A stretch of DNA of 13,205 bases from the NCBI GenBank assembly GCA_002308575.1, contig DBVY01000013.1, forward strand, positions 5,968 to 19,172, given 5' to 3'. Under the pieces are notes generated by a model. That model searched no databases. It was not told where the DNA came from and saw only the letters and a list, made by a program, of their open reading frames with translations. Of the stretch, positions 1 to 6,101 are shown piece after piece (positions within the stretch are counted from its first letter, which is position 1; the number at the start of each line of letters is the position of its first letter). Made by a program: the position numbers and the translations under genes. This stretch comes from Christensenella sp. UBA1252 (GTDB taxonomy: Bacteria; Bacillota; Clostridia; Christensenellales; CAG-1252).

Positions 1-824
1 CCCGCAGCCATGTTATCGGGGTGAAGCGTTCTGCCCGTGCCGCCACCGGACGCAACGGAGAAATACTTCTTGCCGTTATCGACGCACCACTTCTTATACG
101 TGCCCGCAACGGGATGTTGGAAACGGGTGGGGTTCGTGCTGTTTCCGGTGATCGAAACGTCAACGCCTTCGTGGCGCATGATCGCAACGCCTTCGCAAAC
201 GTCGTCCGCGCCGTAGCAGCGAACCTTGCTTCTTTCGCCGTCGCTGTAAGCGGTTTCTTTAACGATCTTCAACTCACCGGTGTAATAATCGTACTTGGTT
301 TGAACGTAGGTAAAACCGTTGATACGGCTGATAATGAAAGCCGCATCCTTTCCAAGACCGTTCAGGATAACGCGAAGCGGGTTTTTACGGACTTTATTCG
401 CCGTTCTCGCAATACCGATCGCGCCTTCCGCCGCGGCAAAAGATTCGTGACCCGCAAGGAACGCGAAGCAAGCGGTTTCTTCGCGGAGAAGCATCGCGGC
501 GAGATTGCCGTGACCGAGACCGACTTGACGTTGGTCCGCAACGGAACCGGGAATGCAGAAAGATTGCAAACCGATACCGATGTCTTCGGCGGCGTCCGCG
601 GCTTTCTTCGTTCCCTTTTTCAGAGCGATCGCGCAACCGACGGTGTACGCCCAAACGGCATTTTCAAAAGCGATGGGTTGAACGCCCTTTACGATCGCTT
701 CGACGTTTACGCCCGCTTTATCGCAGATCGCTTTCGCTTCTTCCAAAGACGCGATTCCGTACTCGGCGAGTTTCGCGGTAATCTTTTCAATTCTTCTTTC
801 GTAACCTTCAAACGTGATAGCCAT
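1..824 (-). CDS. GGGtGRT family protein (partial, C-terminus outside window)
   Basis: The reading frame starts at the ATG at 824 (MAITFEGYER) and is still open at the window edge, giving 274 residues without a stop. The family-naming motif GGGTGRT is at residues 260-266, followed by LHPDNMAA. I recall the family as about 330 residues, so roughly 60 are missing. The protein looks soluble, with no signal peptide or strong membrane segment, and has seven cysteines (34, 64, 90, 119, 203, 210, 247). A strong Shine-Dalgarno AAGGAGGG at 832-839 overlaps the stop codon of the upstream NifU-like gene, so the two are almost certainly co-transcribed and translationally coupled. The family is known as a partner of NifU-like scaffolds in anaerobes, but its biochemical role is not established. 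Linking it to Fe-S or sulfur metabolism is inference from the neighbour. Identification rests on the motif and the gene pairing. Confidence 0.9.
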   Translation of the reverse strand, partial: MAITFEGYERRIEKITAKLAEYGIASLEEAKAICDKAGVNVEAIVKGVQPIAFENAVWAYTVGCAIALKKGTKKAADAAEDIGIGLQSFCIPGSVADQRQVGLGHGNLAAMLLREETACFAFLAGHESFAAAEGAIGIARTANKVRKNPLRVILNGLGKDAAFIISRINGFTYVQTKYDYYTGELKIVKETAYSDGERSKVRCYGADDVCEGVAIMRHEGVDVSITGNSTNPTRFQHPVAGTYKKWCVDNGKKYFSVASGGGTGRTLHPDNMAA

Positions 825-837
825 TGTTCCGCCCTCC

Positions 838-1530
838 TTATTGCTTACGAGGATTGATGAAGGTCACGCCTTCATTGAATCTTCCGTAATTTCCGGTGCA
901 CTTTTTCAGCGCTTCGTCCGCGCTGACGCCCTTCGCAATCAAATCCATCATTACGCCGAGTTTCACGAATTCATAACCGATGACTTCGTTGTTCTTGTCG
1001 AGCGCAAGACGGGTAACGTATCCTTCCGCCATTTCGAGATACCTGACGCCCTTTGCTTCGGTGGAGTACATCGTTCCGATCTGAGAACGAAGACCTTTTC
1101 CGAGATCTTCAAGACCGGCACCGATCACAAGACCGCCCTCGGAGAATGCGGATTGCGTTCTGCCGTACACGATTTGCAGGAAAAGCTCCCTCATCGCGGT
1201 ATTGATCGCGTCGCAAACAAGGTCGGTATTTAAGGCTTCCAAAATGGTCTTGCCCGGCAAGATTTCTGCTGCCATCGCGGCGGAGTGGGTCATACCGGAG
1301 CAACCGATCGTTTCAACGAGCGCTTCGCGGATCACGCCATCCTTGACGTTCAGCGTAAGCTTACAGGCACCCTGTTGCGGCGCGCACCAACCGACGCCGT
1401 GCGTAAGACCGTTAACGTCCTTAATTTCCTTGGATTGCACCCATTTTCCTTCTTCGGGAATCGGGGCGGGACCGTGGTTCGGACCCTTTTTGACGCAAAC
1501 CATTTCTTCAACTTCGCGAGAATATTGCAT
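838..1530 (-). CDS. NifU-like iron-sulfur cluster assembly scaffold protein
   Basis: This 230-residue protein resembles the NifU/IscU scaffold N-domain, of the subtype found next to GGGtGRT genes. Possible cluster ligands are C49 and C56 in WCAPQQGAC and C77 in ETIGCSGMTHSAAMAA; C12, C106 and C211 are also present. IscU-type scaffolds use three cysteines plus an acidic residue or histidine to hold a nascent Fe-S cluster; which residues do so here is inferred. The C-terminal part (about 125-230) goes beyond the classical scaffold domain and belongs to this subtype. The ATG at 1530 is preceded by GGGAGG with 8 nt spacing. The stop at 838-840 lies within the Shine-Dalgarno of the GGGtGRT gene. 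An extended -10 promoter lies about 36 nt upstream. A general isc/suf role is less likely, because no cysteine desulfurase lies within view. Confidence 0.88.
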   Translation of the reverse strand: MQYSREVEEMVCVKKGPNHGPAPIPEEGKWVQSKEIKDVNGLTHGVGWCAPQQGACKLTLNVKDGVIREALVETIGCSGMTHSAAMAAEILPGKTILEALNTDLVCDAINTAMRELFLQIVYGRTQSAFSEGGLVIGAGLEDLGKGLRSQIGTMYSTEAKGVRYLEMAEGYVTRLALDKNNEVIGYEFVKLGVMMDLIAKGVSADEALKKCTGNYGRFNEGVTFINPRKQ

Positions 1531-1565
1531 TAAAGTTTCCTCCCAAGAGATTTTTTACTTTCAAC

Positions 1566-1574
1566 AGTATATCA
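1566..1574 (-). promoter_or_regulatory. Extended -10 promoter of the NifU-like/GGGtGRT operon
   Basis: On the minus strand the sequence TGATATACT fits an extended -10 element (TG-n-TATACT). No good -35 box is present 16-18 nt upstream; that stretch is T-rich. The predicted start is near 1559, giving a leader of about 30 nt before the ATG at 1530. It is the only convincing promoter between the RNA gene terminators and the NifU-like gene. Confidence 0.5.
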
Positions 1575-1612
1575 TACGAACCGAAAAAAAGCATAACGAT
1601 TTTATCAAACTT

Positions 1613-1642
1613 AAAAAAATTCCTTTTAAAAATTAAAAGGAA
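1613..1642 (-). terminator. Second (AT-rich) terminator after the structured RNA
   Basis: A perfect 10-bp inverted repeat, TTCCTTTTAA and TTAAAAGGAA with a 3-nt loop (1620-1642), is followed on the minus strand by seven T residues (1619-1613). The stem is AT-rich, but the shape is a classic intrinsic terminator. It lies immediately after the first terminator and insulates the NifU-like operon from the upstream RNA gene. Confidence 0.6.
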
Positions 1643-1646
1643 CAAT

Positions 1647-1709
1647 AAAAAAGGCTTTCTCGATCTGCTTCGATCGCTACCTGCGATCCAAGAAATCGTT
1701 AAAAGCCTT
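1647..1709 (-). terminator. First terminator, 3' end of the structured RNA
   Basis: The outer arms AAGGCTTT and AAAGCCTT (1702-1709 with 1651-1658) enclose an imperfect inner hairpin with GATCGC pairing to GCGATC, followed on the minus strand by TTTTTT. This marks the probable 3' end of the RNA starting near 1915. Confidence 0.6.
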
Positions 1710-1915
1710 CTTATAACGAACTCGCGTTCGTTTAGCCCGCGTTGCCGTTTTACGGCCGTACTAAACCCGCCGTTAGCAGGTTGGGTATAAACTATCCGAC
1801 ACTTCTGCCTTCCACCGATCTTATGTGGCCTGACATCCGACGCCGCGTTTCGTTTTCCCTTTAATAAATTGAGGTTGTGACAGAACCGCTAGTCGCACAA
1901 CGCAGGTTGTTTGTT
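1647..1915 (-). ncRNA. Structured non-coding RNA, unidentified (6S RNA is leading candidate)
   Basis: No plausible reading frame covers this stretch, but it has the signs of a stand-alone RNA gene. A near-consensus promoter lies at 1922-1950 and an intrinsic terminator about 270 nt downstream. The 5' end (AACCTGCGTTGT, 1897-1908) can pair with GGCAACGCGGGCT (1734-1746), with one mismatch and GU pairs, closing a domain of about 175 nt. Internal hairpins include GCCAC with GTGG plus GGC, AACCTGC with GCGGGTT, and GCCGT with ACGGC. A 7-bp hairpin with a GCGA tetraloop (1715-1732) precedes the terminator. The long closed rod of about 175 nt fits 6S RNA, but I recognise no diagnostic 6S sequence and the 3' extension would be unusual. 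It lacks RNase P, tmRNA and SRP signatures; SRP RNA is elsewhere in this window. Confidence 0.6.
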
Positions 1916-1921
1916 ATCTAA

Positions 1922-1950
1922 TTTATAGCACACCCGAGAAGCGATTGCAA
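1922..1950 (-). promoter_or_regulatory. Strong sigma-A-like promoter of the structured RNA
   Basis: On the minus strand the -35 box is TTGCAA (1945-1950), the spacer exactly 17 nt, and the -10 box TATAAA (1922-1927) is preceded by TGC, giving an extended -10. The expected start is near 1915. This is among the best promoters in the window and suggests a highly expressed RNA. Confidence 0.7.
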
Positions 1951-1989
1951 GGGTTATTAAGAGATTTTAAGGAACGAGAGCCGTTTCTT

Positions 1990-2009
1990 AAATACTATTT
2001 ATAGTATTT
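1990..2009. repeat. Perfect AT-rich inverted repeat after the P-type ATPase gene
   Basis: AAATACTA and TAGTATTT form a perfect 8-bp stem with a 4-nt loop, 11 nt beyond the ATPase stop codon. There is no long T-run after it on the minus strand, so it is at best a weak terminator or an RNA-end stabilising hairpin for the operon; a protein-binding site is also possible. Confidence 0.4.
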
Positions 2010-2020
2010 TCAAGCAATAA

Positions 2021-4492
2021 TCAGACCATTTTTTCGGAATTATACGATGATTCCGAGCTTTCTTCCTCTTCCGGATCCACATCGCCGTAATAGCTCTCGA
2101 AATAGAACGGTATGTTCTTCTTCGTTCCGAGGTGCATCTTTTTAAGCAAAAAGTGAAATAAGATGTTCATTGCCGTGCAGAAGAGCATCGAAAGACAGAT
2201 GATACCGAACGCCGTTCCGTTGATCGGCTTTACCTCGAAGGAAACGTAATGCAATCCGACCACATTCAAACCGTAAACCGCCAATGCCGCAATCAAAAAC
2301 GCAAAGAACGAACCGACGATGACCGCCGTTCTGAATTTATTGAGAGGCAATGAATTAAACACTAATTCGATAAATCCGCAACAAACCAGCGTTAATGCGC
2401 CGACGGTCGACCGCAAATCAACGGGAACGGAAAACACACCGCATAACAAGAAATACGAAGCAAGAACGGCAAACAACAAAGAGAACGTTGCGGGATACGT
2501 TCGTTTCAAAACGTTCGGAATAAAGTTTCCGTCCGATATCTTCGTGCTTCGCTGCATCGCGAGGAAAAGAGCCGGAATTCCGAGAACGAATGCTTCGATC
2601 ATCAACATTTGCGACGTCGAGAACGGATACAATCTGCCGAGGCAAAGGAAAATCGCGGTCATAATCATCGTAAACAGGTTTTTCATAATGTAAAGAGATG
2701 CGACCTGCTCGATATTGCTGACCACTCGCCTACCCTCTGCAACGACGGCGGGAAGTGAACTGAATTTGCTGTCGACAAGAACGATGCCCGCGACGCTTCT
2801 GGCGACTTCGTTCGCGCTACCGAACGAGATCGAGCAATCGCTGCTCTTTAAGGCGTGGACGTCGTTTACGCCATCGCCGACCATTCCAACCGTTTTCCCT
2901 TGCTTTCTGAGCTCGTTTACAATCAAACATTTTTGTTCGGGCGAAACCCTTCCGAAAATCGCGTAATTATTGACGGAGGCTTTGAGTTCGTCGTCCGATA
3001 ACGTCGAGCAATTCACATATTTTTCGCTATCCACGACGCCCGCTTTCGTTGCGATTCTGGAAACGGTCAACGGATCGTCGCCGGAAATTACCATGATCCG
3101 AACGTCGTTATCACGGAACCATTTTAAGGTACAAGGCGCGTCGTCACGGATCTCGTCTTCGATCGCGAGAGCCAAAACGGGCGTGCATTGTTCGGGTTTT
3201 GCAAACAGGAGATCTCCGTTCAGACGCGAAAGAACGACGACGCGCTTTCCTTCGCTCGCGCACATTTCGGCATACGCTTTAAGGTCGCCCTTAAACGAAG
3301 AAACATATTCGGGAGCACCGAGCACGTATTTGGACCCGTCCGCAAACGTAACGCCGCCGTATTTTCTTCCCGAATAAAACGGAAGCGCAAAAACGGAAGC
3401 TTCGGGATCGCCCTCTCCGTACGTTTTACGGAGCGCGGTCGCCGTTGCGTTCATATCCTTCGTTCCCGCGAGAAGATCGGCAAGGATCTTTTCCGCGTCG
3501 ACGGTTTCGTCGAAAACCTTTTTATCCGTTACGCGCATTTCGCCCGTCGTAATCGTTCCCGTTTTATCCAAGAGTAACGTATCGACGAGCGCCAACATTT
3601 CAACGCCGTACATATCTTGCACGAGCGTATTTTTTTGGGAAAGTTTCAAAACCGAAGCGGCAAGTGCGCAACTCGTCAAGAAGAACAATCCGACGGGGAT
3701 CATCGCGAGCGCGGAAGCCGCCGTATACTTCAAAGCGACGTGCAAAGAACTACCCGCCACGTAATAATTTACCAAAAAGGATCCGATCGCAAGCGGCACG
3801 AGGATAAAGCTGATTATCTTTATCAAAAAGTCAAGGGAATAAAAGATCTTGCTTTTCGGTTTCGCCAAACGACGAACGACTTTTCCGATCCTTTGGATAT
3901 TGCTGTGCATGCCGACTTTATCCGCCTGAACGACCGCCTCCCCGACGAGAACGTGACTTCCCGAGAGAATATAATCGCCTACGCCTTTTTTTACGATATT
4001 TCCTTCGCCGGTCAAAATTGATTCGTCCAAATCGAGAGAACCTTCGCGGATTATGCCGTCAACTGGCACTTTAGAGCCGGCGCGCATTACGACGAGATCG
4101 TCCAAGACGATTTCACGAACGGGAATCTCTTTCCGTTTTCCGTCACGAATAACGGCAAAATCGCTATCCACTTCGAAAGAAAGACGTTTGATAGCGTTTT
4201 TTGCTTTGACGCCCTGTACGATGCCGACCGTAATATTAAAGAAGATGATGATTGAAGAAAAGGTGTCGCTGTATTCACCGATGCAGAACAACATTATTAC
4301 GATCAATATCGTAAAAATATTGCAAAACGTAAACACGTTTTCGGCAATGATCTTAAAAATGGATTTGGAAGGATCGATAATGCGCGCGTTCGTGTTTCTT
4401 TCTTTGATTCTTTGATTTACTTGCGAGAAGCCCAGCCCCATTTCGAGTTTAGGGGAGAATCTCTTAACGCTTTTTATCTTCTTTACGCTCAT
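2021..4492 (-). CDS. Cation-transporting P-type ATPase (CtpE-like)
   Basis: This 823-residue ion pump has every P-type ATPase landmark: actuator-domain LTGE near 160-163, phosphorylation site DKTGT with aspartate 309, nucleotide-domain GAPE near 393, SGDDP at 470-474, and GDGVNDVHALK at 539-549. About ten membrane segments are visible: two before the actuator domain, two before the phosphorylation site and six at the end. The DMYGVEMLALVD segment before DKTGT and the compact nucleotide domain resemble the CtpE-type group, which includes a mycobacterial Ca2+ pump. The transmembrane-4 motif that is usually PEGL reads PVGL (valine 267), so the ion cannot be assigned with confidence. The C-terminal tail is acidic and serine-rich. 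The ATG at 4492 lies two bases after the pseudouridine synthase stop; a TTG at 4498 overlapping that stop would add two residues. The Shine-Dalgarno is weak, which suggests translational coupling. Confidence 0.88.
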   Translation of the reverse strand: MSVKKIKSVKRFSPKLEMGLGFSQVNQRIKERNTNARIIDPSKSIFKIIAENVFTFCNIFTILIVIMLFCIGEYSDTFSSIIIFFNITVGIVQGVKAKNAIKRLSFEVDSDFAVIRDGKRKEIPVREIVLDDLVVMRAGSKVPVDGIIREGSLDLDESILTGEGNIVKKGVGDYILSGSHVLVGEAVVQADKVGMHSNIQRIGKVVRRLAKPKSKIFYSLDFLIKIISFILVPLAIGSFLVNYYVAGSSLHVALKYTAASALAMIPVGLFFLTSCALAASVLKLSQKNTLVQDMYGVEMLALVDTLLLDKTGTITTGEMRVTDKKVFDETVDAEKILADLLAGTKDMNATATALRKTYGEGDPEASVFALPFYSGRKYGGVTFADGSKYVLGAPEYVSSFKGDLKAYAEMCASEGKRVVVLSRLNGDLLFAKPEQCTPVLALAIEDEIRDDAPCTLKWFRDNDVRIMVISGDDPLTVSRIATKAGVVDSEKYVNCSTLSDDELKASVNNYAIFGRVSPEQKCLIVNELRKQGKTVGMVGDGVNDVHALKSSDCSISFGSANEVARSVAGIVLVDSKFSSLPAVVAEGRRVVSNIEQVASLYIMKNLFTMIMTAIFLCLGRLYPFSTSQMLMIEAFVLGIPALFLAMQRSTKISDGNFIPNVLKRTYPATFSLLFAVLASYFLLCGVFSVPVDLRSTVGALTLVCCGFIELVFNSLPLNKFRTAVIVGSFFAFLIAALAVYGLNVVGLHYVSFEVKPINGTAFGIICLSMLFCTAMNILFHFLLKKMHLGTKKNIPFYFESYYGDVDPEEEESSESSYNSEKMV

Positions 4493-4494
4493 AC

Positions 4495-5214
4495 TCAATT
4501 GATTTTAACGCTTAAATGGCGTTCCATATCAAATTCGCTCCAAGGAAAAGCGGAATCGTCCGGGATAGCTCTGAAAACCATAATGTCTTTCTTTGTCGGG
4601 TGCGGAAAGCGAATCTCCGCACTCCAAAGCGCAAGATGCTCGGCTTTAACGAGTTTATCTCCAGCGTATTTAACGTCGCCCACGATCGGACAACCGATAT
4701 GCGCCGTTTGCACGCGGATCTGATGACTGCGTCCCGTATACAAATAGATCTCGGCAAGGCAAAGTTGCCCTTTTTTCTCAACGATTTTATAATCGAGCAC
4801 CGCTCTTTTAGCTCCTAAAACGCCCATCGGCGCAACCGATACGACGTTTCTGGCTTCATCTTTTAATAAATAGTTATCCAGTCTTCCGTTCTTGTCTTTC
4901 GGAATATCGGATAAAACGGCAAAATATTTTTTATCGAAATCGCCCGAAACGATACTTTCCGATAAACGTGCGGCTGCTTTGCTCGTTTTCGCAAAGACCA
5001 TAACGCCGCCCGTCGGACGATCCAGGCGATGGACAAGACCGAGAAATACATTCCCGGGTTTTTCCGCGGTATCTTTGATATACTCCTTCAAAAGTGTCAA
5101 CATATCGGGATCTTTGCTTGCGTCCTCCTGCGAAGGAACGTTAAAAGGTTTCACCGCAACGATCACGTGATTGTCTTCGTATATAATCGGAATGTCCTTA
5201 TAGGTTACGCTCAT
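4495..5214 (-). CDS. RluA-family RNA pseudouridine synthase
   Basis: This 239-residue enzyme is expected to convert specific uridines in rRNA or tRNA to pseudouridine. The family signature HRLDRPTGG spans residues 62-70, and aspartate 65 is the expected catalytic nucleophile. Further family motifs are DKKYFAVL near 94, and TGRSHQIRVQ followed by HIGCPIVGD and KYAG. No N-terminal S4 domain is present, so it resembles the short single-domain RluA-like proteins; its target site cannot be told from sequence. The start ATG at 5214 overlaps the stop of the methyltransferase gene in an ATGA arrangement, and AAGG-rich sequence just upstream can act as Shine-Dalgarno. Its stop is two bases before the ATPase ATG. 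Confidence 0.92.
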   Translation of the reverse strand: MSVTYKDIPIIYEDNHVIVAVKPFNVPSQEDASKDPDMLTLLKEYIKDTAEKPGNVFLGLVHRLDRPTGGVMVFAKTSKAAARLSESIVSGDFDKKYFAVLSDIPKDKNGRLDNYLLKDEARNVVSVAPMGVLGAKRAVLDYKIVEKKGQLCLAEIYLYTGRSHQIRVQTAHIGCPIVGDVKYAGDKLVKAEHLALWSAEIRFPHPTKKDIMVFRAIPDDSAFPWSEFDMERHLSVKIN

Positions 5215-6101
5215 TTTTCACCTTTTCCTTTGTCGAATATCGCAACGCCCGTGCACCCACAAGGAAGAAACAAACCGTCGTCCTGCGGTAACGCGAGTTC
5301 ATACGCGTCTATCTCGAATAATCCTTTGTTTTTCAAAGCGAGGGTCAAAATATTACCGATAACCGTCGGTTGAAGCCCCGTCGTATAGGAATTGATAAGA
5401 AAAAACAGAGGTTGGTCCGAAAGCACTTCCGCAACGCGCAAAACGAGCGGAAACAAGCTTTCTTCCAATTTCCAAACTTCCCCGTTCGGACCTCTTCCAA
5501 AGGAAGGCGGATCCATAATAACGGCATCGTAACGATTCCCGCGACGAATCTCACGATTTACGAATTTCAGGCAATCGTCCACGATATAACGGATCGGTCT
5601 ATCTTTCAATCCGGATGATAAAACGTTTTGTTTGGCTCTGTCCACCATTGCGGGTGCGGCGTCCACGTGCGTCACGGAAGCGCCTGCGCTTGCCGCCGCA
5701 AGCGTTGCTCCGCCCGTATATGCAAACAAATTAAGAACCTTAATCTCGCGTTTTTCCGCCGAGATCCATTTGCGGATACGATCCCAATTTGCCGCTTGTT
5801 CGGGGAAAAGCCCCGTATGTTTAAAGTTTTTGGATAATTTCAAATGGAAAACGAGATCGCGCCACGTTACGGCGAATTCGTCCTTAAACGGTTTTTTTAC
5901 GACCCATTTTTCTTCGTTTTTCCCTGCGTCGATCCGATAATAGGCGTTTAGTTTCTCATATGAGAAAAGATCAAAAGGCGCGTTCCAAATCGCCTGCGGA
6001 TCCGGACGAAGCAAATACACCTTGCCCCATCTTTCAAGTTTATAACCGCCGCCCGACGCGACGATCTCGTAATCTTTCCAATCGGAAGCTATTTGCGGCA
6101 T
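5211..6101 (-). CDS. Class I SAM-dependent methyltransferase (rRNA methyltransferase-like)
   Basis: This 296-residue protein belongs to the RlmI/RlmK-like methyltransferase group. An N-terminal segment with KLERWGKVYLLRPDPQAIW is followed by a Rossmann fold with motif I LNLFAYTGGAT (about 123-133), an acidic motif II VTHVDAAP (about 143-150), and motif IV DPPSF (about 198-202). Asp-Pro-Pro is the usual target-binding loop of nucleic-acid methylases of this type. Members methylate 23S rRNA, but the site and even the RNA substrate are inferred here. Its start overlaps the end of ileS by 13 bases in another frame, with no clear Shine-Dalgarno, so translation probably depends on ribosomes finishing ileS. 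The start is supported because the family usually begins just before the WKDYE segment. Confidence 0.87.
   Translation of the reverse strand: MPQIASDWKDYEIVASGGGYKLERWGKVYLLRPDPQAIWNAPFDLFSYEKLNAYYRIDAGKNEEKWVVKKPFKDEFAVTWRDLVFHLKLSKNFKHTGLFPEQAANWDRIRKWISAEKREIKVLNLFAYTGGATLAAASAGASVTHVDAAPAMVDRAKQNVLSSGLKDRPIRYIVDDCLKFVNREIRRGNRYDAVIMDPPSFGRGPNGEVWKLEESLFPLVLRVAEVLSDQPLFFLINSYTTGLQPTVIGNILTLALKNKGLFEIDAYELALPQDDGLFLPCGCTGVAIFDKGKGEK

Noticed and set aside
21..857. Long plus-strand open frame of 278 codons
   Set aside because: It lies exactly antisense to the GGGtGRT gene, which carries the recognisable family motif and a strong Shine-Dalgarno. The antisense product has no recognisable domain and an arginine/phenylalanine-rich composition typical of shadow frames here.
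1640..1920. Structured RNA as RNase P RNA, tmRNA or a cobalamin/T-box riboswitch
   Set aside because: I found no GAGGAAAGTCC core, no tmRNA T-arm or tag frame, no T-box AGGGTGG motif and no convincing cobalamin box. The RNA ends at its own terminators before the next gene, so a cis-riboswitch is unlikely.
4492..4498. TTG at 4498 as the ATPase start
   Set aside because: The ATG two codons later is preferred as a commoner start codon that does not overlap the upstream stop; neither has a clear Shine-Dalgarno, so the choice is not certain.
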